From positions 1 through 58,006 of the forward strand of contig NZ_JARXRN010000029.1 in assembly GCF_029888045.1 (NCBI RefSeq): a DNA stretch of 58,006 nt. Reading direction: 5' to 3'. Position numbers and translations under genes: made by a program. The first letter of the stretch is position 1. Each line of letters opens with the position of its first letter. Below are positions 37,927 to 45,708 of this stretch, piece by piece. Source of the DNA: Luteimonas rhizosphaericola. Its GTDB lineage: Bacteria; Pseudomonadota; Gammaproteobacteria; Xanthomonadales; Xanthomonadaceae. The notes under the pieces were generated by a model. It had not been told where the DNA came from. It was given only the letters and a program-made list of their open reading frames with translations, and searched no databases.

Positions 37927-38003
37927 ATCAGCGACGCTAATTGCCAAGGGCCGTGAAGTCCAAAAGTGGCGCTGTTGACTTGTAAAACCAGCGGCGCTAA
38001 TGT
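37927..38003. promoter_or_regulatory. Repressor/cro control region with three operators (OR-like)
   Basis: Three copies of the 15-bp operator: 37927-37941 (ATCAGCGACGCTAAT), 37962-37976 (AAAAGTGGCGCTGTT) and 37987-38001 (ACCAGCGGCGCTAAT). The centres of the last two are 25 bp apart, as at the leftward promoter. The rightward promoter has TTGACT at 37975-37980 and TAATGT at 37998-38003, spacing 17. The consensus ATTAGCG-N-CGCTAAT is palindromic. The first site abuts the repressor ATG, suggesting autoregulation. Confidence 0.75.
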
Positions 38004-38011
38004 TCGTCGCC

Positions 38012-38281
38012 ATGAGCCTCGCCGCCCTCCGCAAAGCCCAAAACCTCTCCCAAGCCAAGTTGGCCGAGATGCTGACCGCAGCCGGGTATCCGGCCACGCA
38101 GGCTCTCGTTTCGCAGTGGGAGACCGGTGCCGTCACCGTCAGCGCGGAGCGCGCCCTGCAGATCGACTTCGTGACCCGAGGCGCCATCCGCAAGGAACTG
38201 CTGCGGGACGACCTGCCCTGGCACACGGCCGCCAACGACGACACCGCCCCAGCCGAGGGCGAGGGCGTGACGCATGGCTGA
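38012..38281 (+). CDS. Cro-like HTH protein
   Basis: An 89-residue protein (MSLAALRKAQNLSQAKLAEML) with one XRE-type HTH, including QALVSQWETGAVTVSAERALQI (YdaS/Cro-like). As the first rightward early gene it should oppose the repressor at the shared operators. The predicted start point of transcription (38009-38011) lies next to the ATG and there is no ribosome site, so translation may be leaderless. An ATG at 38000 in frame is possible. Confidence 0.82.
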   Translation: MSLAALRKAQNLSQAKLAEMLTAAGYPATQALVSQWETGAVTVSAERALQIDFVTRGAIRKELLRDDLPWHTAANDDTAPAEGEGVTHG

Positions 38282-38310
38282 GGATGGTGAGCTGGTCTTG
38301 CTCGATCTGG

Positions 38311-38601
38311 TCAGGGCTGGAAAGGACCAGATCCGGGAGGCGCTGGACCGTTTGGATCGGTCCCTACCGCCGCTCGCCAGGTGTCCAGCATGTGCTGCGC
38401 CTCTTCCGCCATCGCTGCAATGTCCGGCCGGGTGTTCTCCTGAAGCTGATCCAGCGCAAGGACGCCCTGCATGATCCGTTCGAGGCGTTGCCAGAATTCG
38501 TGGTCGTCGCGCTTCTCGCGGAGGAGCGCCAGCAAAACCACCTCGGTGGCCAGCGACTTCGCCGCCAAGCGCTGGGTTGTCGTCAGCTTCGGCTCTGCCA
38601 T
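38311..38601 (-). CDS. Hypothetical phage protein
   Basis: A 96-residue protein (MAEPKLTTTQRLAAKSLATE), mainly helical and amphipathic, with GGAG six bases before the ATG. No domain recognised. It lies antisense to the rightward early transcript, which is unusual. A rightward frame at 38274-38474 overlaps it but looks less protein-like. Confidence 0.55.
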   Translation of the reverse strand: MAEPKLTTTQRLAAKSLATEVVLLALLREKRDDHEFWQRLERIMQGVLALDQLQENTRPDIAAMAEEAQHMLDTWRAAVGTDPNGPAPPGSGPFQP

Positions 38602-38755
38602 GTCCGTCTCCGGTGCTGGGGTGTGCGTCGCGTCCCGCGCAGCCTACACCGGAGGCGGGCGCCAGCTGGAAGAACACGGCCGCCAGGCGCGTCGGCTGGC
38701 CGTCGCGGAGTTCCCACATGGGCACGGCGGAAACGTCGAAGTCGGTGGGCTCGGG

Positions 38756-38815
38756 CATGCAAAAATTTTTGCCCGCGGGAGTCTCTCAACTCCACTCAAC
38801 TTGGTTGAGCGGGCA
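38756..38815. promoter_or_regulatory. Palindrome-rich control region
   Basis: GCAAAAATTTTTGC (38759-38772) is a perfect 14-bp palindrome. CTCAAC (38785-38790) is repeated in CTCAACTTGGTTGAG (38795-38809), a perfect 6-3-6 inverted repeat. The start of the next rightward gene is at 38815. A minus-strand ATG at 38758 opens a doubtful frame. These look like operator sites different from the repressor's. Confidence 0.5.
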
Positions 38816-39196
38816 TGAGCAGCCAGCTCGCGATGCCGCTTCCGCTGCGGCCTGAGGAGGTCGTCCGCGAGAAAACGCTGGGCGATGCGATCGCCCTGTG
38901 CGCGAAGGCGGGCGGCTACGCTGGACAAGGAGCTGCAGCTCGAGCTGGAGGTGGACAAGGCGCAGTTCTCGCGCTGGATGTCCGGCACCGAAGGCATCGT
39001 CTGGCCCAAGCTGGAGCGGCTGATGACCACGTGCGGCAACGATGCGCCGCTGCTGTGGATGCTTCACCAGCGCAACTACGACCTGTACAGCCTGCGCCAC
39101 CACGAGACAGAGGTGGAGCGGCAGAACCGCCTGTTGCGCGAGGAAGTGGCCGCGCTCCGGCGCGTGCTGATGGCCGGAGGGGCCAACGATGCCTGA
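38815..39196 (+). CDS. Phage regulatory protein with +1 frameshift near 38920
   Basis: The frame from 38815 encodes MSSQLAMPLPLRPEEVV and ends its meaningful part at GGY (Tyr35, 38917-38919). The continuation LDKELQLELEVDKAQFSRWMSG is in the +1 frame from 38921, to a stop at 39196. Skipping G38920 gives one protein of about 126 residues, typical of CII-like or replication-control proteins that end in a coiled coil. It is either broken by one base, a programmed +1 shift, or a sequence error. The second frame overlaps the next gene by 8 bp. Confidence 0.6.
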
Positions 39197-39425
39197 CGCC
39201 ATGGATGCCGTGCAGGCCGACGTGCAGGCCCGCATCGATGACGCGCTCGCCCGGCACCGGCTGAGCGTGCCCGCTCGGCGCGAGGGGCTGTCGCACTGCG
39301 AAGTCCTGGACTGCGGGGAAGAGATCGAAGACGCGCGGCGCCGCCTGGGCGCGCGCCGCTGTACCGACTGCCAGCGCGAGGCCGACATTCGCGCGGGCCA
39401 ATTCGCACCGGGGAGGGGACGGTGA
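39189..39425 (+). CDS. TraR/DksA-type zinc-finger protein
   Basis: A 78-residue protein. The sequence LSHCEVLDCGEEIEDARRRLGARRCTDCQREAD carries the C4 zinc finger of the TraR/DksA family (phage short form). Such proteins bind RNA polymerase or DNA and tune transcription. It overlaps the upstream gene. Confidence 0.8.
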   Translation: MPDAMDAVQADVQARIDDALARHRLSVPARREGLSHCEVLDCGEEIEDARRRLGARRCTDCQREADIRAGQFAPGRGR

Positions 39426-39428
39426 CCC

Positions 39429-39638
39429 ATGTACACGAGGCGATGCCACCGCAGGGTGACGCATCGGCCGCCGAACACGGCGGCAGCCCGCGGCCTGCTG
39501 CAGGCGATGGCCGCACTGGACCAGGCGCCCACGGGGCTGGCCGTCGAGGCCACGATGGCGGAGCGGGAACGCCTGCGCCTCGAGGCCGAGGCGCAGCGCC
39601 AGCGGCAGGGCGTGCTGTGGTTGCGCCCGGCCATCTGA
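39429..39638 (+). CDS. Hypothetical phage protein
   Basis: A 69-residue protein (MYTRRCHRRVTHRPPN) with a charged helical C-terminal half. No domain recognised. It overlaps the following frame. Confidence 0.45.
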   Translation: MYTRRCHRRVTHRPPNTAAARGLLQAMAALDQAPTGLAVEATMAERERLRLEAEAQRQRQGVLWLRPAI

Positions 39639-39805
39639 GCAAGGGCGCGGCCCGGCAGCATCGCATCGAGCAGTACCGGTCGATGCCCGCAGGGGAGCTG
39701 GCGAAGCAGCTTTCGTGGACCATCACCACGAAGAAGCGGCTGCAGCGAGACGAGAACGAGATGCGCGAGGCCCAGCGCCGGCAGCGCCGGAAGAGTGGCG
39801 CTTGA
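39617..39805 (+). CDS. Hypothetical phage protein
   Basis: A basic 62-residue protein; the part SKGAARQHRIEQYRSMPAGE and the Lys/Arg-rich tail look real. The start is unclear: GTG 39617, CTG 39635 or farther upstream. Its stop overlaps the primase TTG start. Confidence 0.45.
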   Translation: MVAPGHLSKGAARQHRIEQYRSMPAGELAKQLSWTITTKKRLQRDENEMREAQRRQRRKSGA

Positions 39806-40833
39806 GCAAGATCGACGTCGATCGCGTGCGTGCGGAAGCGGATCTGGTGGCTGTGGTCGGCCACTACGTGCAGCTGCGCAAGGACGGGAAGGAGTTCAAG
39901 GGCTGCTGCCCGTTCCACAGCGAGAAGACGCCTTCGTTCTACGTGTCGCCGGAGAAGGGCTTCGTGCACTGCTTCGGCTGCGGCGTGCACGACGACGTTA
40001 TCGGGTTCGTGCAGCGCATCGAGATGTGCGACTTCCGGGAGGCCTGCGAGAAGCTCGGCCACCGCGACCTGGGCGAGGCGCGCGTGGCGCCAACGGACCC
40101 TGCGCCCGAGCCGCCCGATGTGAAGTGGGTGCCGTTGCTGCCGGTACCGGCGGACGCCCCTGACCTGCTGACGGAATCGGGCTGGACGGTGCCCATCTGG
40201 AACGCGAAGCGGGCGAAGTTCTCGCGCTTCAGGCCGGCGCGTACGTTCGACTACCGCAATGCCGACGGCGAGCTGCTGGGCTACGTGCTGCGCTGCGAGT
40301 TCGGCGACGGCAAGATCACGCCCACCGTGACCTGGTGCATCCGTCCCGATGGCGCCATGCAATGGGTGATCTGGCCTTTCCCGCGGCCGCGGCCACTGTA
40401 CGGACTGGACGCGCTGGCGGCGCACCCGTCGTCGCCGGTGCTGGTGGTCGAAGGCGAAAAATGCCGCGCGGCTGGCGCTGGCGCGTTCGGGGCTTATGTG
40501 GTGGTCGCGTGGCCCGGTGGCGGCAAGGGCGTGAAGTACGTCGACTGGACGCCATTGGCGGGTCGCGATGTCACCTTGTGGCCGGACGCCGACCCGCAGG
40601 GCCAAGCGGCGATGCTGGGGGTGGAGCACTACGACGGCCGGCGTGAACCGGGCATCGCGCAGTTCCTGTTCCGTGCCGGCGTGCGATCGGTGCGCTACGT
40701 GGATACCTCCGGCCAGCCGAAGGGCTGGGACATCGCCGATGCGCTGGATCCCGCGCGGGACGGCTGGAGCGCGCGGCAGCTCGCGACCTGGGCGGCGCAC
40801 CGCGTTGTCGACGTCGACGTGGTGAGGCAATGA
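39802..40833 (+). CDS. CHC2 zinc-finger primase-like protein
   Basis: A 343-residue replication protein. The CHC2 finger of DnaG-type primases uses Cys36, His39, Cys57 and Cys60 in GCCPFHSEKTPSF ... VHCFGCG. A toprim-like part follows (VLVVEGEKCRAAG ... VTLWPDADPQG). It starts with TTG at 39802, overlapping the stop of the previous gene. It overlaps the VapE-like gene by 4 bp; the pair probably primes and unwinds at the phage origin. Confidence 0.85.
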   Translation: MSKIDVDRVRAEADLVAVVGHYVQLRKDGKEFKGCCPFHSEKTPSFYVSPEKGFVHCFGCGVHDDVIGFVQRIEMCDFREACEKLGHRDLGEARVAPTDPAPEPPDVKWVPLLPVPADAPDLLTESGWTVPIWNAKRAKFSRFRPARTFDYRNADGELLGYVLRCEFGDGKITPTVTWCIRPDGAMQWVIWPFPRPRPLYGLDALAAHPSSPVLVVEGEKCRAAGAGAFGAYVVVAWPGGGKGVKYVDWTPLAGRDVTLWPDADPQGQAAMLGVEHYDGRREPGIAQFLFRAGVRSVRYVDTSGQPKGWDIADALDPARDGWSARQLATWAAHRVVDVDVVRQ

Positions 40834-42179
40834 GCGTGCCGCGGAAGAAGCTCACGGTTATCGATGGCGGGGGAACGGTGCCGCCGGGCGGAGACGCCGG
40901 CGCTCCCGACTGGCGCCAGTTCCTCACGCGCAACCGCGAGGAGGTGGTGCAGGCCTCGCCGCACAACTTGATGCTGATCCTCGAGCACGATCCCGAGCTG
41001 TCGGGCCTCTTCTGGCTGGACGAGTTCGGCAACCGCATCGTGCTCGATCGCCAGCCGCCGTGGACCGGCGGTACTCGTGACGAGTTCACCGAGGTGGACG
41101 CGCTGGAGCTGGCGGCGTGGATCGGCCACCCGTCGCGCTATGGGGCGATTATCAAGACCGCGCTGGTGCTGGAATCGGTGGAGGCGATCGCACGCCGGCG
41201 CCGGAGGCACACGGTTCGCGATTACCTCGCCGGGCTGAAGTGGGACGGCACGCCGCGCCTGCAGCGCATGTTCGTGGAGCTGTTCGGGGCGGAGGACTCG
41301 CCGTACAACCTCGGTGCCGCCGGCTGCTTCCTGGTGTCGGCGGTGTCGCGCATCCTGTGGTGTGATTCGCGCCAGCCGACTAAGGGCAGCAAGGTCGACT
41401 TCATGCTGGTGCTGGAAGGCGGGCAGGGTGCCGGCAAGACCACCGCGGTGCTGGAGCTGTTCGGCGCGGAGTGGTACGCCGAGGCGACCGAGTCGCCCGC
41501 GCACAAGGACTTCTACCAGACCCTCCGAGGGCGCTGGGGCGTGGAGATCGGCGAGATGGACAGCTTCAACAAGGCCGACGTGGCCAAGGTGAAGCAGGCG
41601 ATCACCACGCGGTTCGACGTGTACCGGCCCAGCTATGGGCGCACGGCGCGGTCATTCCGGCGCGAGTGCGTGTTCGTGGGCACCGTGAACAAGGACGACT
41701 ACCTGCGCGACGAGACCGGCGCGCGCCGCTTCCTGCCGCTGAAGGTGGGGCGGGTGGACATCGAGCGCCTGGTCGAGCAGCGCGACCAGCTGTGGGCCGA
41801 GGCGGTGAAGTGGTTCGAGGATGGCTTCGAGTACTGGAAGCTGCCCGAGGGCGCGGAGCGCGAGCAGGACGATCGCTTCAGCGAGGACGTGTGGACCGAG
41901 CGCGTGCACCGGTGGATCACCGGCAGGGCAGGCGACAGCCGCTACGAGCACCTCGGGGCGAGCGAGCGCGGCAAGGCCGGCGAGCCGCTGGAGTTCTCGG
42001 TGGCCGACGTGCTGACGTACGCGCTGCACGTGGAGCCTGGGCGACAGGACCGGCCCATGTCGACGCGCGTGGGCAGCATCCTCACGCGCCTGGGGTGCCA
42101 CAAGTACAAGCCGACCAGGCTGGGCCGTAGGGTCCAGATCTACTACATGCCCGAGCCGGAGGCCCCAGCCGGTGGGTAA
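40830..42179 (+). CDS. VapE-like P-loop ATPase (replicative helicase)
   Basis: A 449-residue protein of the virulence-associated E / SF3-like superfamily. Walker A is EGGQGAGKTTA (about residues 196-206), with VEIGEMDSF as the Walker B-like strand and a sensor region FVGTVNKDDYLRDETGARRFLPL. It pairs with the upstream primase. It ends 1 bp before the iteron array. Confidence 0.88.
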   Translation: MSVPRKKLTVIDGGGTVPPGGDAGAPDWRQFLTRNREEVVQASPHNLMLILEHDPELSGLFWLDEFGNRIVLDRQPPWTGGTRDEFTEVDALELAAWIGHPSRYGAIIKTALVLESVEAIARRRRRHTVRDYLAGLKWDGTPRLQRMFVELFGAEDSPYNLGAAGCFLVSAVSRILWCDSRQPTKGSKVDFMLVLEGGQGAGKTTAVLELFGAEWYAEATESPAHKDFYQTLRGRWGVEIGEMDSFNKADVAKVKQAITTRFDVYRPSYGRTARSFRRECVFVGTVNKDDYLRDETGARRFLPLKVGRVDIERLVEQRDQLWAEAVKWFEDGFEYWKLPEGAEREQDDRFSEDVWTERVHRWITGRAGDSRYEHLGASERGKAGEPLEFSVADVLTYALHVEPGRQDRPMSTRVGSILTRLGCHKYKPTRLGRRVQIYYMPEPEAPAGG

Positions 42180-42620
42180 CGTCCAACCTGTCCAACCTGC
42201 TGTCCAACGTCGTCCAACCTCGAATCGCGGTGGGACGCGGCTCCGTCCAACCTGTCCAACCTCGACGGCTCTGCGCGCATTACGGTGTGGCAGCCGGCAC
42301 GACTGCACTGCACTGTGCGATCAAAACAGGTTGGACAGGTTGGACAGGTTGGACGAGGCAAGGAACGGCGCGGGTTGCAGCCGTCCAACCTCCTGTCCAA
42401 CCTCGAAAGGTTGGCCGGTTCCACGGGAATCGGCAGCGAGGTCGCGTCGAGGCACGGCGGGCCGCGCCCGTTCAGGTTCAGCTGTCGACCCCGGTCGTTC
42501 AGTTTCGGGTCCTCCCGGGGCAGGTCCGCTGCGGGTAATTCGGACCCCAGTTTTCGTGCATTTTCCTGTTCCGGGTTTGGTTCCGGTGGGGCTGTGGGGT
42601 TCCGCGTGAGTTCCGGGACC
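42180..42620. other. Non-coding interval between replication and packaging genes
   Basis: This 441-bp stretch is the iteron array plus about 200 bp with no gene I can support. Open frames crossing it translate the iterons into low-complexity repeats and are artefacts. A cos site could lie near the terminase genes but none is recognisable. Confidence 0.6.
42181..42416. repeat. Array of twelve 9-bp iterons (candidate phage origin)
   Basis: The 9-mer GTCCAACCT occurs at 42181, 42190, 42202 (one change), 42212, 42245, 42254, 42383 and 42395. Its complement AGGTTGGAC occurs at 42328, 42337, 42346 and 42408 (one change). Several copies are exactly contiguous (9-bp period). This structure follows the primase and VapE-like genes, where replication origins often lie. 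Confidence 0.7.
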
Positions 42621-43205
42621 ATGACCGTGGCCGAATACGCCGCACACCGGGGCTGCAGCGACAGCTACATCCGGCGCATGCGGCGCCAGGGGAAGCTGGT
42701 CGTCGCGCCCGGCACGTCGCGGATCGTCGTGGCCGACAGCGACGCGCTGCTGGACGACATCACCGACCCCGTGCGCGGCGGCGACCGGACGCGCGAGGCT
42801 GCCGCCGCGGCGGTGCCGGTTCACACCCACGTGGTGCCGCCCTCGGCGCCGAGCGTCCAGGAGGCGGTCCGGCGTGAGCGCCTGGCGAAGGCGCAGCTGG
42901 CCGAGCTCGAGCTGGGCGAACTGACCAGGGCGCTGACGCGGACCGTCGACGTGGAGCGCACCACGTTCACCCTGGTGCGCGCTGCGCTCAACGAGATGAT
43001 GGGCATGAGCGGTCGCCTGCGCGCGAAGCTGGCCGCGACCACCGACCCAGCCGCCTGCGCGGCTCTGCTCGACGCCGAGGTGCGGCTGATCGCCGCCCGC
43101 ATGCAGGAGGCCGCCCAGCGGCTGGCGGCCGAGCGCAATGGCAGCCGAACGCCAGCGCCGCCGGCAGATGCCGAGGACGAGGAGGCGGCCGGCGATGACG
43201 CTTGA
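42621..43205 (+). CDS. Terminase small subunit (Nu1-like)
   Basis: A 194-residue protein. The N-terminal winged HTH (MTVAEYAAHRGCSDSYIRRM) resembles Nu1-type DNA-packaging proteins; the rest is helical. A GTG at 42606 is an alternative start. It overlaps the large subunit by 11 bp. Confidence 0.8.
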   Translation: MTVAEYAAHRGCSDSYIRRMRRQGKLVVAPGTSRIVVADSDALLDDITDPVRGGDRTREAAAAAVPVHTHVVPPSAPSVQEAVRRERLAKAQLAELELGELTRALTRTVDVERTTFTLVRAALNEMMGMSGRLRAKLAATTDPAACAALLDAEVRLIAARMQEAAQRLAAERNGSRTPAPPADAEDEEAAGDDA

Positions 43206-45279
43206 CGCGCATGGCCTCGACGTGCAGATCGCGGACGCGGTCGCCACCGTCTGCGACGCCTGGTCCCGCGCGTGGGAACTGCCGCCGGTCCTGACCGTCA
43301 GCGAACACGCCGACAGGACGCGCATCATCGCTAAGGGTTCGGGCGCGGAGCCTGGCAAGTGGCGAACCGCGCGCCATCCGATGCTGCGCGAGATCATGGA
43401 CTGCCTGTCCGACCACTCGCCGGTGCAGGTGGTCGACTTCATGAAGTCGGCTCAGATCGGCGCCACCGAGATCGGCATCAACTGGACCAACTACGTCATC
43501 GACCGCGGCGCGGACTCGATGATCGTTGCGCAGCCAGTGAAAGACCTCTCGCGCAGCTGGGCCACGTCGAAGTTCGATCCGGCGGTGATGGAGATGCCCG
43601 AGCTGCTGGCCAAGCTCAGCACCGACAACACCCTGGAGAAGCGCTACCCCGGCGGCACCCTATGGGTGATCTGGGCCAACTCGTCGAAGCAGCTGCGCCA
43701 GCGCACCGCGCGCTACATCTTCATGGACGAGGTTGACGAGTACCCGCGCGACGTCGGTGGCCAGGGCCCGGCGGTCCAGCAGCTCGCCGCGCGCGCGATG
43801 TCCTACGGCGACCGCGCGAAGATCTACCGGGCCTGCACGCCCACCATCGCCGGTGCCAGCGCGATCGAGGAAGGGCACGCCGAAGGCGACCAGTCCGTGT
43901 ACGTGGTCCAGTGCCCGCACTGTGGCGCCGAGCAGACGCTCGAGATCGAGCGGCTGCAGCCCGACGGCACGTTCGCGTGCGCGCAGAGCGGGTGCGTGAT
44001 CGAGGAGCACCAGAAGCCCGAGATGTTCGCCGAGCGCGGCTACGGCGGCACCGCGTACTGGAAGCGCACCAACCTCGGCGCGCCGCCGCACCACCGCAGC
44101 TTTCACGCCTGGGCCGCCTACGCGCCCCTCGGCCTGGGGCTGTCGTGGAAGCAGATCGCGGACATGCGCGAAGAGGCCGAGCGCGATCCCACGAAGATGG
44201 CGGGCTTCCGCAACCTTGTCCTCGGGCTGACGTACGAAGGTGAGCGGCAGGAGCAGGACGCCGAAGAGGTGGCCAAGCTGGCGGAGCCTGGCGTCAACCT
44301 CGGCACCGTGCCGGCATGGGCTTTGGTGCTCTCTGCTGGCGTCGACTTCCAGCATGACCGCGCCGAGGTCGAGATCATCGGCACCGGCCGCGGCCAGCGG
44401 CGCGCCGTCATCGACTACGCCGTGATCGACCTGGATCCGACCATCCCTGACGACTATGCCGCGCTCGACGAATACCTGCAGGGAACGTGGAAGAACACGC
44501 GCGGAGTCGACATGCCGATAACCGCGGCTGCGCTCGACGGCGGCAACTGGACCGAGATGGTGGCGCAGTTCGTCAAGCGCATGGTGGGCACGTCCGGGAG
44601 CGCGCGGTTGCTGAAGACCAGCCGTGGTCACGCCCGGCAGACGATCTACCTGGTGCGCGGCCGCAATGAGCGCAAGTCCGAGCGCGCGGTGTACCGCCCG
44701 TCTAAGACCGAGGTCAACCAGCGGGAGAAGACGCTCGCGCGCAGCGTGGGTGTCTGGGGCGTGGGCACCAGCGTCCTCAAGCACATGGTCTACGGTTGGC
44801 TCAACGCAGCCCTCACCACGAAGAAGCAGGCCGAAGAGGGCGGCGAGCCGGAGGACCTCACCGCCCGGATGCTGCGCTTCCCTGGTGGCCGCGGCGATGA
44901 CAAGTCGGACCCGCTCAATCCCGATCCGAACGCGCTGAAAGAGGCGTACTGGAAGGGCCTGACCTGCGAGTACTACGACAAGGAAACCGGCTACTGGATC
45001 AAGCCGAAGGGCGCGCGCAACGAACCTCTCGACTGCACCATTTACGCGGTCTGGGCTAGCCTGGCGCCGGCGATTAAGGCGGACGCGATGCGCGATTCGC
45101 AGTGGGAGGCGCTCGAGGCGATCTACTGCCCGGCGGTGGATCTGTTCAACCAGCCGCCGCCAAGCGATTCCCGTGAAACACAGCCTGCCGCTCTGGCGCC
45201 GGCGACACGCCCGAGCGATTCCCGTGAAACACGCCGCCGGCCCGGCGGCTTCGACACGAAGGATGGGTGGCCCCTATGA
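43195..45279 (+). CDS. Terminase large subunit (GpA family)
   Basis: A 694-residue packaging ATPase/nuclease of the lambda GpA type. The Walker A-like segment is KSAQIGATEIG (about 83-93) and the Walker B is YIFMDEVDEY. A zinc-like CPHCG is followed by the nuclease domain with VDFQHDRAEVEIIG. The C-terminus carries a 19-bp direct repeat at DNA level. The lambda type implies cohesive-end packaging, though no cos site is identified. Confidence 0.93.
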   Translation: MTLDAHGLDVQIADAVATVCDAWSRAWELPPVLTVSEHADRTRIIAKGSGAEPGKWRTARHPMLREIMDCLSDHSPVQVVDFMKSAQIGATEIGINWTNYVIDRGADSMIVAQPVKDLSRSWATSKFDPAVMEMPELLAKLSTDNTLEKRYPGGTLWVIWANSSKQLRQRTARYIFMDEVDEYPRDVGGQGPAVQQLAARAMSYGDRAKIYRACTPTIAGASAIEEGHAEGDQSVYVVQCPHCGAEQTLEIERLQPDGTFACAQSGCVIEEHQKPEMFAERGYGGTAYWKRTNLGAPPHHRSFHAWAAYAPLGLGLSWKQIADMREEAERDPTKMAGFRNLVLGLTYEGERQEQDAEEVAKLAEPGVNLGTVPAWALVLSAGVDFQHDRAEVEIIGTGRGQRRAVIDYAVIDLDPTIPDDYAALDEYLQGTWKNTRGVDMPITAAALDGGNWTEMVAQFVKRMVGTSGSARLLKTSRGHARQTIYLVRGRNERKSERAVYRPSKTEVNQREKTLARSVGVWGVGTSVLKHMVYGWLNAALTTKKQAEEGGEPEDLTARMLRFPGGRGDDKSDPLNPDPNALKEAYWKGLTCEYYDKETGYWIKPKGARNEPLDCTIYAVWASLAPAIKADAMRDSQWEALEAIYCPAVDLFNQPPPSDSRETQPAALAPATRPSDSRETRRRPGGFDTKDGWPL
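45163..45232. repeat. 19-bp direct repeat in the terminase 3' end
   Basis: AGCGATTCCCGTGAAACAC occurs at 45163-45181 and 45214-45232, a 51-bp period, both in frame so that the protein repeats PSDSRET. The repeat could be a protein-binding site or a small duplication. Confidence 0.6.
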
Positions 45280-45584
45280 GCCGAGCACGACAGACCGACG
45301 AGCAGCTGCGCGCGCGTATCCTCGACGCCTTCCAGCGCGACATCGGCATCAGCGCGGGCATGGCCCAGCCGTTCGTTGATTCGGTGATGCGATGCTTCGC
45401 CGGCGAGCAACCGTACTTTCCGGCGCTGCCGCGGCAGTACCCGGTCATGCACATCAAGGCGGCGCTGGAGCGCGGCACGCCGGTGAAGCGGGTGCTGTCG
45501 GAGTTCGAGGTGAGCCGCACTACGTTGCACAAGCTGTTCCCTGGCGGGCTCCCGAAGCTCGAACAGGCTGCCAACGACGACTGA
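45276..45584 (+). CDS. Mor-like phage transcription regulator
   Basis: A 102-residue protein. An HTH-like C-terminus (MHIKAALERGTPVKRVLSEFEVSRTTLHKLF) resembles the Mor/Martha-type regulators of mid-size phages. It may activate the structural genes downstream. It overlaps the terminase by 4 bp. A hairpin (45586-45610) directly follows. Confidence 0.6.
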   Translation: MSRARQTDEQLRARILDAFQRDIGISAGMAQPFVDSVMRCFAGEQPYFPALPRQYPVMHIKAALERGTPVKRVLSEFEVSRTTLHKLFPGGLPKLEQAANDD

Positions 45585-45585
45585 T

Positions 45586-45685
45586 TTCGCGCTTTCAATG
45601 AAAGTGCGAACAACACGGATTTTTCGCCGTTTCGAATCAGCCACTTAGCGCGGCGCCTGTTCGCGGTTTCGTTTAGTTCGCGAAC
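45586..45685 (+). promoter_or_regulatory. Hairpin and inverted repeats before the head genes
   Basis: TTCGCGCTTTC and GAAAGTGCGAA (45586-45610) form an 11-bp stem with one G-U pair and a loop AAT; a T5 run follows at 45620. Downstream, GTTCGCG at 45659 recurs in the perfect palindrome GTTCGCGAAC (45676-45685), 17 bp later. This could be a terminator followed by an operator/promoter for the structural operon. Confidence 0.45.
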
Positions 45686-45708
45686 ACGCAAACCGTCACG
45701 CTGTCCTC

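Noticed and set aside
38274..38474. 66-codon plus-strand ORF overlapping the end of cro
   Set aside because: Its second half is Cys/Pro-rich antisense of a better minus-strand gene that has a ribosome site.
37997..38758. 253-codon minus-strand frame from ATG 38758
   Set aside because: Its first 38 or so codons (MPEPTDFDVSAVPMWELRDG and on) look protein-like, but the rest overlaps a better gene in another frame and antisense cro. It may hide a broken or very short gene; not supported as one CDS.
42181..42416. CRISPR array
   Set aside because: Units are 9 bp, mostly contiguous and in both orientations; no 25-40 bp repeats with unique spacers and no cas genes.
42172..42609. Open frames through the iteron array giving repetitive peptides
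   Set aside because: The peptides are only translations of the 9-mers, without ribosome sites or domains.
45163..45232. parS-like centromere site
   Set aside because: Only one half (CGTGAAAC) resembles parS; the sequence is not the palindrome TGTTTCACGTGAAACA.
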